Source: Glandiceps talaboti (lineage: Eukaryota > Hemichordata > Enteropneusta > Spengelidae). Taken from it: a stretch of DNA of 62,000 bases. The DNA lies in assembly GCF_964340395.1 (NCBI RefSeq), contig NC_135561.1:20486740-20548739 (forward strand), written 5' to 3'. This document shows positions 1-12,000 of the stretch, piece after piece (position 1 is the stretch's first letter; each line of letters begins with the position of its first letter). The notes below the pieces were generated by a model. It saw only the letters and a list, made by a program, of their open reading frames with translations. It searched no databases and was not told the origin of the DNA. A program made the position numbers and the translations under genes.

Positions 1-1338
1 AATATTTGAAAAGAAGTCATTAAAAGTTTCAGCTATGTCACTGCTTTCTGTCAAGAGTACATCAGTATGGTCACAGGCTTTTATTTGTTTTGGGGATGAC
101 AAGTTTTTGCTATTTTTGTTTAAAATCTCGTTAATTGTTTTCCAAATTTTGTTTGTGTTTCCTGTATTGGACAGAAACTTAATGTGGTAATAGTGCCTTT
201 TCGCTGATTTGAGAAGTTTTGTCAGTATGTTACGATATAATTTGTATTTGTTCCTGATATCGCTATTATTGGGTGATTTCTTTACTTTTGAGAATAATTT
301 GTGTTTAGTCCTGGTCGAAATTAGCAAGCCCTTTGATAGCCATGGCTTGCGAAATCCAGAACCTTTAATGTTAAAGTGCTCAATTGGGGCGTGTTTCGAG
401 GAAAGTTGATAGAATATATTACAGAAAGCAGTGTAAGCATTATTTGGGTCAGAGCAGTCAAAAACTGGTTGCCAGGAAATGTTGCTGAGATCAGACAGAA
501 ATGCCTCACAATTATACTTTGAAAAATCACATTTGAAGAAGGTTGAATTAGCGTTAAATACATACTCAAAATGATTGATTTTTGCGAAAACTGGGAAGTG
601 GTCGGTGATATCAGTGTCAATACTCCCACAATCAATTAAATAATCTGTGATATTAGTTATTACGTGGTCAATAATTGTTTCTGTAGTGGTGGCGATTCTA
701 GTTGGGGTGTTGATTGTCTGTACAAAATTATAACTATTTAAGAGGGCATTATACTCAGTATTTATGGAGGAATTCTGGTTGACGTCTATGTTGAAGTCTC
801 CTAAAATTATACAATTCTTATTCCTTGAAGACATGTAGTCCAGGCAGTTTTCCAAGCTCGTAAAAAATTCATGCACTGAGGTATTAGGCCTCCTGTATAT
901 TACGCCAACTACCAATTTCTTTTTGTCTATATACATCTCTACAAATACTGATTCGGAGTGTGCAATTTGAAAGGTGTTAATTTGGGAGAATGACAATGAA
1001 CTGTGAATATATAAAGCTGCTCCTCCACCTTGGGAATGCTCACGATTGCAGGTGATAATTTTGTAAGACGGGAGATTGAATAATGAGCATTCAGTATTAT
1101 TATGTAACCACGTCTCAGTTAACGCAATGACAGGGAAATTGGTCTGTAGACTATTTAAGAATGAAACTAACTCATCAAAATGTTTTCCTAGCGATCTGAT
1201 ATTCAAGTGAAAAGTAGAAAAAAATTGCCTGTTTACATTTGTAGAGGTTAAAGAAGTTGTACCTGAGTTAAATTGTTCCAGTGAATATGCTTTACAGTTG
1301 TAATTTACAGTTGATGGTTGAGTGTCAATAGAAACCAT
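1..1338 (-). CDS. LINE ORF2, N-terminal AP-endonuclease part (partial)
   Basis: Read on the minus strand from the ATG at 1338-1336, the frame is open for 446 codons to the window edge with no stop. It matches the exonuclease-endonuclease-phosphatase fold of LINE ORF2 proteins. A TETWL motif carries the catalytic Glu near residue 75, a glycine-rich GGGAALYI follows, then GVIYRRPN, then LGDFNID near 180-186, and TDHFPVF with the Asp-His pair near 246-247. These are the metal-binding and catalytic signatures of target-nicking endonucleases in target-primed reverse transcription. The C-terminal part (about 300-446) is basic and leads towards the reverse transcriptase, which lies beyond the window. 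Being open at the edge, it would be missed by any search that requires a stop. All motifs sit in one frame, so I see no frameshift. Confidence 0.88.
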   Translation of the reverse strand, partial: MVSIDTQPSTVNYNCKAYSLEQFNSGTTSLTSTNVNRQFFSTFHLNIRSLGKHFDELVSFLNSLQTNFPVIALTETWLHNNTECSLFNLPSYKIITCNREHSQGGGAALYIHSSLSFSQINTFQIAHSESVFVEMYIDKKKLVVGVIYRRPNTSVHEFFTSLENCLDYMSSRNKNCIILGDFNIDVNQNSSINTEYNALLNSYNFVQTINTPTRIATTTETIIDHVITNITDYLIDCGSIDTDITDHFPVFAKINHFEYVFNANSTFFKCDFSKYNCEAFLSDLSNISWQPVFDCSDPNNAYTAFCNIFYQLSSKHAPIEHFNIKGSGFRKPWLSKGLLISTRTKHKLFSKVKKSPNNSDIRNKYKLYRNILTKLLKSAKRHYYHIKFLSNTGNTNKIWKTINEILNKNSKNLSSPKQIKACDHTDVLLTESSDIAETFNDFFSNI

Positions 1339-1379
1339 TATTTACAGAAGTCTATTTATGGTATTTACAAATATACAAG

Positions 1380-2264
1380 TTAATGAGCATACTGCAGACG
1401 TTCAATGTCGTTCACTGATGTTATCCTGATTGCTCTACTTTCTTCGTTCTTTCTCACCAATATGTTGCCGTTCATGGTCCAAATAAATTTCCATTGTAGA
1501 GACTTCTTCTTTTCGTTTGCTTTGTAGAAAAGTTGTTTGTTGGCGGGGCTCAGGTTCTCGTTGATATATATTCTGGTATCAGTGTGGTTGTCAATGTTCA
1601 TGTCTCTTGTAGATTTGTTCTTGATGTGTTTTCGGGCAGAATATATGTTATTCCGGATGGTTCTTCTGGTAAACTTGACGATTATTGGAGCTGGTCTTGG
1701 GTGTGGGTGTGCATGTGTTCTGGACGGTAAACGGTGACTGATGTCAATGTCGCTCGTTGAGATGTGGATGCCGGCTGAATTGGCGACTTTTACAACCAGA
1801 GAGTCGGTATCTTCGTCAGGCTGCTCTGGGACACCGTGTATTTCTAAGTTGTTTCGCCTTGTGTACTGTTGTAGATCCCTCAGTTCTTGTTGTGTTGTGG
1901 TTAAGTTGTCGTTTATGGACACTAGTTGTTCTTTCAAGCTTTTGTTTTCTGCCTCAATGTTTTCCATTCGTTCCTTGTACATATCAAAGAAAGTACTAAT
2001 ATATTCGACGGATGCCTGTAGGTCATTAAGCTTCCTTTCTACGGTTGGTATTTTTTCAATCTTGTCACTCAGTGATGCTAGCGTTGACAAGATCTGGGAA
2101 AACTGGCTTTGTTCTTCTCGGTCGGCCATCTTGTCTTTGTCTTGGTGCTTACTTGAACTTGAACTTGGAGCTGGGAACCGCTTCGCCTCACATTTCTTGC
2201 AAAGGTCAAGGTCTCCTTGGCAAAGACGTACTCCTCGTGACTGACCACAATCATTACATTTCAT
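1380..2264 (-). CDS. LINE ORF1 protein (zinc-finger, coiled-coil, RRM-like)
   Basis: A 294-residue protein. The N-terminus has closely spaced Cys pairs (CNDC near residues 3-6, then LCKKC near 22-24) that look like a zinc-binding finger. A Ser-rich linker is followed by a heptad-like coiled coil (about 60-135). Next is a segment beginning NLEIHGVPEQ, typical of the RNA-recognition fold in LINE ORF1 proteins, and a basic C-terminal domain. Such proteins form trimers and bind and chaperone the element RNA in ribonucleoprotein particles. It ends 41 bases before ORF2. The family match is by architecture and the EIHGVPE motif, not by database search. Confidence 0.8.
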   Translation of the reverse strand: MKCNDCGQSRGVRLCQGDLDLCKKCEAKRFPAPSSSSSKHQDKDKMADREEQSQFSQILSTLASLSDKIEKIPTVERKLNDLQASVEYISTFFDMYKERMENIEAENKSLKEQLVSINDNLTTTQQELRDLQQYTRRNNLEIHGVPEQPDEDTDSLVVKVANSAGIHISTSDIDISHRLPSRTHAHPHPRPAPIIVKFTRRTIRNNIYSARKHIKNKSTRDMNIDNHTDTRIYINENLSPANKQLFYKANEKKKSLQWKFIWTMNGNILVRKNEESRAIRITSVNDIERLQYAH

Positions 2265-3384
2265 CTTGCTGTACTTTGGGATGATTTACTGGGCTTACAA
2301 TGGTAATTTTAGCGATTTTATACGGAGCGTTTTTCAAAAGCTGTTACTACCCATACGCCCATTGTCTAGTATAGCTATGTATTTCTACGTATATTTTCAT
2401 TCCAACTAATTATCCTCTTTTCTGTCTTCTTTCCATAGATGCAGATTCATTGCTTGTAGTTCCCAAAACATACAGAAGCTGATTAACTTTATTTATACTG
2501 CCTATTAATGTCTACAAATCATGGAAATAACCATCAAAATGTACTATAAACCTTCATATACCATGTACTGTATGGCCATAAAACTGTTAGGCCTAGTAAT
2601 TACAACATGTCAAAGTGCGCCCTCACAGTTGAGTGTGCCCACACTATGGAGCAGGGCAACCATCAGACCTCTGTTTGCTATCATCTTCAGTTTATAAATA
2701 TTCAAAAGTTTATTTTAATATCTTTTTATGTCTGATTATTCTAACTAGTGACAGCCAGTCTCACCTATGGGGTGCATTCTGTAGATAAAATATTTTGTCA
2801 CTGTTTGGCCAGGGTGATTTTTGTTCATTCTGCACATGAAAAATCAAAAGATGGCGGCACATTCAAACAGAAAATCATGACATTTTGTGTACATTCACCA
2901 ATTAGCACTGAAAAGACAATTCACATAATTAACTTCTGTCAGAGTGCAAGTATGCCTTAAAAAAGCCTGTTGTTACGCATGTACTATATACTATTCTTAC
3001 ACTGATGAAGTGATCTTTGACCTGTGACCTGACCTCAAACTATCTTGCACTGCTTAATGTACGTCAAATTGTCAATCATATCATGATGTCGATGTGTATT
3101 TGTATTTTTTTTTACAGAGATGAATCAAAACTGATAATGTGTACTATTAAGTAATTCTACATAAAAACTCAACATGACTGTCGTCTTGGCTTTTACTGAG
3201 CAAGTCACCTCACTCTTCCGCCTTCCTTCGTCCCAGGTCACTCGTTAAAAACTATGACAATTAGTCATTCATGAACAAAATGTTTTGTCTATGGAATGTG
3301 CCCCAGGCATAGTTTGAAGAGGCAGATTATTGCCATCAGCCAATCACAAATGGACATTTGTTTATTTAGTACACATAATATATC

Positions 3385-4008
3385 GTGGGTGGGGGTGGGG
3401 GTGGGGTGGGGACTATTAAAGTTACATTATGATAAACAATTATTTAAACAGAACAATAAAGAGAAGCATTTTTGAACAATACAAATAAAAACATTTTGAA
3501 CAATAGAGACATTCAAATTTGAAGATGGCAAACTCTTGTATTTTGAGTGTGGATGGTATGACTACACATTCTCTATAAATCTCTCTCCTTAGAAACAGAA
3601 CTACATGTACCTAATCTTACAATGATTACTAGGACTATAGTACTGATATTAAAGTATGGTGATGTACGAATTGTAAAATAAATAAATAACAACAAACATT
3701 GTTAAAACTATGAAAGATACATTTCAATCTCTCCTTACTATGCAGGATACATTTCAATCTTTGCTTAATACGGTCTGGAACGTTATTTTATTGAAATGGA
3801 GATTGTACATTATTATCATGATGTGTATATATCGGTATATGCAAAGTGAGAAGATTATCCAGTATGCATACATAAATGAGTGTATGTAAATGAGTGAGTG
3901 TTCACACATGATGTACATATTAAAGTACTGTTCTATGTTTATGAAAGTTATTCTGGATAAATGCATGTGGGTGGGGTGGGGGTGGGGTTGGGGGTGGGGG
4001 TTGGGGGG
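3385..4008 (+). repeat. two G-run clusters with G-quadruplex potential
   Basis: At 3385-3411 and again at 3969-4008 the plus strand carries at least four runs of three to six G separated by single T or TT. That satisfies the usual G-quadruplex rule (four G3+ runs with short loops). A weaker third cluster lies near 4160-4178. They are probably G-rich simple repeats; a regulatory role is only possible. Confidence 0.55.
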
Positions 4009-4470
4009 AATGATAACAGAACCCAATGAAATACATATGTCATAGTAGGTTCCAGGTACTTGAACTCGTGCTTGTAGTGTATTCTTCATGTATGGGTGTT
4101 GTAAACACTGCAGGCACTTGTGCAAATCTCCAGACTACACCACAGTGGCACTCACGCATCAGGGGTGGGGGTGGGTAGTCAAAGGATTCTGTTATATTCA
4201 TTAAAGGTTAATTGTATATATATTTCATTGTCTTTACATTATGGATTTCATGGTTAGAACACAGACTGTCATAACCCCCCCCCCCCCCCCAAGTATGTTA
4301 ATTTCTATCATTTGTACAAATTATGTACCATTACCATAGCAATAAAAATGTGTTCCTCATTTAAAACTTGTCCTGTTGTGGTTTATTTGTTTTAATATCC
4401 CACAGATTTATCAATACCCCAAACACAATGTTTTATACTTTTTTAGCTTCAGTGTGCTAAAGGCATTAAG

Positions 4471-4609
<139 letters not shown>

Positions 4610-5899
4610 AACAAGTTAAAAACTGCTGGATTGATTGATTTCAAATTGCTTATATGTGTAGATGAAAAATTGTTCAAATGAAAGTGATTTTCTGTCAAAA
4701 TAGATTACCTTTTACAAGGGAAGTCTATGAGGTATGGTTATAATAATGTTACATAATCATGTGGGATGTTCCATTATCCTATAGGGGTGTTTTCTCTGAA
4801 GTGTGTTTCTCTCACTGCAGACATTGGATTTCAGTTGTGCACATTGCCATTGTCAGTATTTTTAGAATTCTTTCACCCCCATGTATTGTTTTTGTAATTT
4901 TCTGGACTTTGTAAAAGCTTGTTAAAAGTTTGATTTAAATCAATTATCCTATTTCTAGACAACAACTGAAATAAACCTACACTTACACATTTTGAAATTT
5001 TATACTTCAGACTGACATTTACAACCGTTCATTTTTATCGAAATCTAGTGAAGTTTTAAAACGATGAGTAATATGATTGGTGACTGACAATCACACATGT
5101 AGGACTACTTGACAGAAATCAGAGATTTGTAAAAGTACTGTAAACTTTATTTTATCAAAAATCATGCCAAATAGACAAATAATACCAGATATTTGACTAA
5201 GTTCAGTTATTGGCATATTGCTACATGAACACTAAAATAAGTGAACACTTATGTAAATTCTAAATTTCCATTCTAGGATCTACTATTAAAATCTGTAAAT
5301 TTATATTATCAAGCAACAAATGTTGGAGTGCTGTGAACTTTTGATTTGACGGTTTTCAGTCTTATGGAATACCGCCCTCTAGTGGTAAAAATAACCAAAT
5401 CATTTACAAGCTCCCTGAAAACACATCAATGGTTGCGTGGTTTGTAGGTATTTAACTTCTCATATTTGTTGTTATTTTTAGTATTTATCAATATCTCAGA
5501 CACAATATTGCTTTATATGTGCATTTTAAGAATTCTCCATGATCTCATTTGTATATTGTGTATTACTACTATTCTGATGGACTTTATAAATTAAAGTTTG
5601 TATAGGTATACATATTAATAGTTGAAATACACTATTTGTAGACCTACAAGTAAAACAAACCTAAGATTTAAATATTCATACAAGGAGACACATTCTAAAA
5701 TTGTTTTATATATATTTGAAATAAAGTGTTACCAATATTGAAAATCTTTCAGTTGGCATAAATTACACTATATTGTTTTAGAAAGGTAAGTAATATTCTT
5801 ACAGCTTCCACACCTCGTCTCTTTGGCTTATAAACAAATCATAGAGGGTCTAAGTGATTGATCACAGATAACATTACAAAAGGTGGATCATATTAATAC

Positions 5900-7157
5900 C
5901 TATAAAACATAACAGTACATAGATGTCACACTATAAAACATAACAGTACATAGATGTCACAATCTATAAAACATAACAGTACATAGATGTCATAACTTAT
6001 AAAACAACAGTACATAGATGTCACAATCTATAAAACATAACAGTACATAGATGTCACACTATAAAACATAACAGTACATAGATGTCACAATCTATAAAAC
6101 ATAACAGTACATAGATGTCACACTATAAAACATAACAGTACATAGATGTCACACTATAAAACATAACAGTACATAGATGTCACAATCTATAAAACAACAG
6201 TACATAGATGTCATAATCTATAAAACATAACAGTACATAGATGTCACACTATAAAACATAACAATACATAGATGTCACAATCTATAAAACAACAGTACAT
6301 AGATGTCACAATCTATAAAACAACAGTACATAGATGTCATAATCTATAAAACATAACAGTACATAGATGTCACACTATAAAACATAACAATACATAGATG
6401 TCACAATCTATAAAACAACAGTACATAGATGTCACAATCTATAAAACAACAGTACATAGATGTCACAATCTATAAAACATAACAGTACATAGATGTCACA
6501 ATCTATAAAACATAACAGTACATAGATGTCACAATCTATAAAACATACCAGTACATAGATGTCACAATCTATAAAACATAACAGTACATAGATGTCACAC
6601 TATAAAACATAACAGTACATAGATGTCACAATCTATAAAACATAACAGTACATAGATGTCACACTATAAAACATAACAGTACATAGATGTCACAATCTAT
6701 AAAACATAACAGTACATAGATGTCACAATCTATAAAACATAACAGTACATAGATGTCACAATCTATAAAACATAACAGTACATAGATGTCACAATCTATA
6801 AAACATAACAGTACATAGATGTCACAATCTATAAAACATAACAATACATAGATGTCACACTATAAAACATAACAGTACATAGATGTCACACTAAAACATA
6901 ACAGTACATAGATGTCATAATCTATAAAACATAACAGTACATAGATGTCATAATCTATAAAACATAACAGTACATAGATGTCACAATCTATAAAACAGTA
7001 CATAGATGTCACACTAAAACATAACAGTACATAGATGTCACAATCTATAAAACATAACAGTACATAGATGTCACAATCTATAAAACAACAGTACATAGAT
7101 GTCACAATCTATAAAACATAACAGTACATAGATGTCACAATCTATAAAACATAACAG
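5900..7157. repeat. ~33-bp minisatellite, left block
   Basis: Tandem copies of a unit of about 33 bp containing AACAGTACATAGATGTCACA. Shorter variants of 30-31 bp lack an ATA or an AT. There are roughly 39 copies. The array breaks exactly where the LTR element begins at 7158 and resumes after it at about 17534, same unit and same orientation, so the element landed inside one array. Minus-strand frames such as 6844-6659 are repeat artefacts. Confidence 0.96.
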
Positions 7158-8755
7158 TGTGATACCATGGGATTTGTACCCCCTAAAGACATAGTGGGAT
7201 GACCCAACGTATATTTGATTGCGGCTCTATGTACTAACTTTTGTTTTATTCTGATTACGCAATTAAAGTAATCCCCAAGTTTTGATCGTATTTTTATGTG
7301 ACATTGAACCTCAGGTAATGTGAATTTCTATACAAAAGGTCTTTTATTGTTACTTATTGTTTTTTATTGCTCACAAGTTTAAATCGTTTCAGTCGAGGTA
7401 GTCGTGTGTATATCTTGCCAAAGGTCCGGCGGATGTAACACGGTGATGAGGACCCTGGAATAAAAAAAACTTCTAAGATGGCCGTTGTCCGGTTGAATTG
7501 ATGGGAGTTGAACTCTCCACGAAATCCAAACTATCTGCAGAATCGTGTAATGAAATCGTATTTAACAGGGACACGAAGGGAGCTGGATATCTACTGACAT
7601 TATTTGAGCTGGTATTTGCGAAACCCTGACGAGCGAGGAAGTTTTTCCTGGACGATTTTGAATGTCAGTTTGCTGTACCTGAACGAAGCGTGCATGATAG
7701 CAGAAGTCGACTGCATTTCTGATACGACGATTGCCGAGATCGACGATTAAGGACACTCGCACTGATTTCTGAACGCTGATGCTTCAGGTTTGGAAAGCTG
7801 ATGTAAGTACGATTCGATTAATGCAAGTCGCATGGAAATCGGACTGGATTTGGTAAAGTTACGGCCATTCATAACTCTATACTGAACTTTTGAGTACTCT
7901 CGACGAGCGGATTTGCCAGGTTGAACTCATACATAGCGAATCACGACTGATCTGTGTTATCGTTTATTCCTATTTTATTTCTATGAAACATTAACTGAGG
8001 CGATCGATGCTTTATAAATCAATACAGAATAATTGCGGACTCTGTGATAATTATTCTCATTGATATTCGGAACTCTTCCGTTGGATTTTTGCAAGCAAAT
8101 CGACGTCGCGGATATCATTAATGTTGTTAGTCTGACCAACGCCCTCATCGGTAGAAGTCGACGTTGTTTGTCACTTTTGTTTATGACCTTTCGAATGACC
8201 CCAGGAGTGACTTTATGCAGGTGAAGCTACGCCAGTTTTCCTCGCGTTACTGTGTTAACTGTTACTAACATTGCTATAGAGGATTTACGAGGGATTACTG
8301 CAACGGACACTACTGTATGAATGAACACCTTGGACCCACTGATGATCTGATTTGTGTAACAGGTTTTTGAATCGATACCTTTTATTTCTATGATATTAAG
8401 ACATTGAATACTAGTACATAAGTGAGCACATTTGATAACGAAATTGTAAGTTTTTGATAACGAAATTGTAACTTTTTGATAACAAGATTGCAAGTTGAAA
8501 CTATTACTGTACCGGTACATTTGAATGTTGGCAGGGTTGTTGTTAATTAGATTTCATCCTTTCACTTTACTGCATGTGTCAGTGTCATTTGTCCAGTCGA
8601 TACTCTTGTCTTGGTATACCCCTACCCTCAACGCAACCGCATTTTACCACAAATTCACGACCCAACTCACACGAACGAAATTGTTGATTGCCCTTGTGGA
8701 GTTTGCTCCTATACAGCTAGCCCGTGAACCACATCGAAATAAAGCAAGGGTAACA
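7158..8755 (+). repeat. 5' LTR
   Basis: A 1598-bp direct repeat, partner at 15903-17500 (constant offset of 8745). It starts TGTGATACCATGGG and ends GGGTAACA, giving the usual TG...CA ends. An AATAAA lies close to the right end (8737-8742 region), where the R region polyadenylation signal would be expected. At 1.6 kb it is long for Ty3/Gypsy. The short frames inside it recur identically in the 3' LTR and are not genes. Confidence 0.97.
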
Positions 8756-8757
8756 TC

Positions 8758-8775
8758 TGGCGCCCAACGTGGGGC
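8758..8775 (+). promoter_or_regulatory. retroelement primer-binding site (tRNA-Lys type)
   Basis: TGGCGCCCAACGTGGGGC begins two bases after the LTR end. From general retroviral knowledge this 18-mer is the classic site complementary to the 3' end of tRNA-Lys1,2. The exact match and position mark it as the site where minus-strand DNA synthesis starts. Confidence 0.95.
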
Positions 8776-9063
8776 TGGATTGTAAGGTTTTCCCAGTGGA
8801 GTTTTGTCATTGTTACTGTTTTGTACAAATTGGCCACAGGGAGGGACGACATTTTGATTCAGCCCACTGAGGTTTGGTCTTTGCGGTTGAAAACTAAAGA
8901 CGAGCAGGGTTGGACAGGTGATACATTTCTCGATTGAGCAGGAAATTAATGACAGGTACCAAGGTCTCCGATTTACGGAACACGACCATTTGCAGTTTTC
9001 AATTATATCTTTAAGTGTTATTGTGAACTCAAGTTATCGACAGATCACCTTTGATTTTGGAAC

Positions 9064-12000
9064 ATGGCAGATGCGCAAGGTAGTGACGGTAGAGTGAAGA
9101 CAGAGGAAGACAGTGAGGTGAGTATGACAGCGAAGGGGGTCCCCAATCCCGACCCATGGCACAGCGAACATGAAACTACTGATAGTATTAAAGGGGCTAA
9201 GGCCACTAAACATGAGTCAGTGAGTATGACACCCATTGGGGGAGGGGGCGTGTCTAGGCTATCTCACGGGACTATACCAAAGCGAGGAGGCGGCCGAGGC
9301 ATATATACTCCAAAATCGGTGCGATCGCTACCTACGAAAGGTTATGGTTTGAATGAAAGTGCACTGCAATTTGGCAGCGAGCGCGAGCGGATAGCCGAAT
9401 TAGAACACGAACTTAAATCTCTTCATGAGCGCGAGCGCAGACACAATGAAGAGATTGAATTCGAGGATTTGTTACAGCGAAACGGTAAGAGAATGAAGGA
9501 ACGACTTGAATATGAGGAGTTGACTCATCAAGCTTTGGCCGAAGTGGTGAATACGGCGCCAAGGGTACCGACCTTTACGGGTGATTATAAAGGTAAAGAT
9601 AGTATATCGTATGAGTCTTGGTTGAGAGAGGTTCAGAGTATGAGACAGAGTGGTATTCACAGCAATCGGGTACTGCAGCAGGCCATACGGAAATCCATAC
9701 GCGGTGAAGCAAGTGAGATTATTCTAGGATTAGGAATTGACCCATCTATCGAAAAGATATTGAATAAGCTGGAAACTGTATATGGGGTAGTTGTATCTAC
9801 GGCTACGTTGAAGCGTCAACTGTATAACGACTATCAAAAGGATGAAACGGCAGCGTCGTTTGCATGCCGTGTGGAGATAAACCTCCGGCGTATATATGAT
9901 CGTGGGGGTGTCCTAGAAACCGAAATGGATTCAATTTTGCGCACCACTTTGTGGGAAGGACTCACGGACTCACGAGTGAAAGACATCGCGAGGCACAGAT
10001 ATGAGAATGCTAAGAATTTTGATGAGTTACTACGGATTATCCGTGTAGCTGAACAAGAAGTACAGGGAACTCGTAGCCCTAAAATGAGAGAGAAGGTGGA
10101 AGATAGACGAAAGAAGACGAGAGGACATACAGCTGTAAAGCAGCTTCAGGAAATGTCTGATTCTGATACTGATGACAATGGTGAGCGCTCAAAGAAAAGA
10201 AAGCCCCGAGATCATGAGACTGATGAAGTGTACACTAAAATGACAGCGATGTTAAAAGCGATGCAACTACAGCAGGAACAGGTGAAGCTGGTTATGGAAC
10301 AACAACGAAAAGAACATGCCGCTGGAATGGAAGAGATCAGGAATGCTCGTGCAGCAATGATGGTTCCGCCACATGGCATGCCTCGACCATTTGATATTGC
10401 CGCACAGATTCCCCAGGAGGCAAACCCAAGACGTGGAGCGCCAAATCACTGTGATGAACGAAACGGAAACAAGAGTGAAGGTAAGTCATTCGCTTGCTAC
10501 AACTGCAATGGTGAAGGTCACATGTCACGTGATTGTAAGCAGCCATGCGGTAAATGTAAAGAAGAAGGACACACATCAGCGAAATGCCCGAAAAGAAAAC
10601 ATGCATCTGTCAAAGCTCAGCGCATGACAGGTAGACGACGACATGAAAAGAACCAACGAAGAAACAGAAAATCAAGACCCATTGATGGACGGGTTGTTGG
10701 TCCGTTGAACGAGCAGTATGCTTTAGTGAACGGAAACAAATGTTTGGCTCAACTGGACACTGGATCGCAGGTTACCATGATCAGCGAGGATTACTATTGT
10801 CGATACTTATCCGATGTACCATTTACCCCATTAGACGAAGTTCTTGAGATTGCGGGGGTGACTGATGATGTTTTGGAGTACATTGGTGTAATAGAGGTTG
10901 AAGTTGGCTTCCCTATTCATGTCTTCAACGATGCAACCATTTTCAGGCTATTGGCATTGGTGGTAAAAGGAACTGAGTATAACAATCGAGTGCCGTTGTT
11001 GGCAGGGACAAACTGGTTGAACCATTATATGACCATAAAGACGTTGAACGACGATGGTAATACAATGAGCAGGATGAAACCAGTAGCGAGAAGAGCCATT
11101 ACTACTCTACGTGCTCGTGAACAGTTCTATGGACCAAATGGAAACATGGGAGTGGTGCGAGCGGCAGTTAGCGAACGGGTGACATTGAAGCCACATACTG
11201 CACATACCATTCCAGGAAGCATGAAGGCTGGTCCCAAAGGAGAGAGACATGAAGTATTGTTAGGTGATGATGATGACTGGAGTGAACACAAAGGGTGGAC
11301 TCTGAACCCAATGGTGACGGTTGCTGAGTGTGGGAGACGCTCTACGGCCGTGCCTGTGGTAATAAAGAATGAAACCGACAAACCTGTCGTCATTAAGCCA
11401 AGACAAGTTGTGGCTACGGTGAAGGCAGTACGAGGTATAGAAGTACAGCCACGAAAGACCCCTAAAGACAATGAAACTCGAGATGAACCATTGAAAGTGA
11501 GAGAGATGAATGTTAGAGGATTATCTTTTGACATGACTAATTCGCCAGCCAATGAAGGTCAGGTGAACAAAGTACAAGAGGTGCTGGAACGTAACATTGG
11601 ATCATTTTCGACCAACGACAATGACCTAGGGAGATGTACAATCCACAAGCATGAGATCAACTTGAGAGATGAACGTCCAGTCAAACAACCCTATCGCCGG
11701 ATACCACCAGCCTTGTATGAGGAGATCCGAGCACAGTTAAGAGGAATGTTGGACAACGGAGTGATAAGACAGTCTAAAAGTCCCTGGTCTTCTCCTCTTG
11801 TCCTCGTAGCGAAAAAGGATGGAACTACTCGAATATGTGTAGATTATAGACGTTTAAACGCACAGACGACTCCCGATGCGTACGCCCTACCTCGTATTGA
11901 GGAAGGACTGGATGTGTTGAGCGGCGCAAAATGGTTTACATCAATTGACTTAAAGAGTGGATTTTGGCAAATAGCGATGGCGGAGAAGGACATCCCGAAG

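Larger units (their letters stand above)
1..2290 (-). mobile_element. 5' portion of a LINE (non-LTR retrotransposon), minus strand, cut by the window edge
   Basis: Two consecutive minus-strand frames have the classic two-ORF LINE order: a nucleic-acid-binding ORF1 (2264-1380), then ORF2 starting 41 bases later at 1338 and still open at position 1. ORF2 starts with an AP-type endonuclease, as in the CR1/L2/Jockey-like branches. The reverse transcriptase lies outside the window. The 5' end of the element near 2290 is not sharply defined. Both frames look undamaged, so this is a young copy. The clade call is inference from layout, not from a tree. Confidence 0.85.

Noticed and set aside
8227-8785. 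Short frames in the LTR (97 and 86 codons)
   Set aside because: They recur unchanged in the other LTR and have no domain; LTR noncoding sequence.
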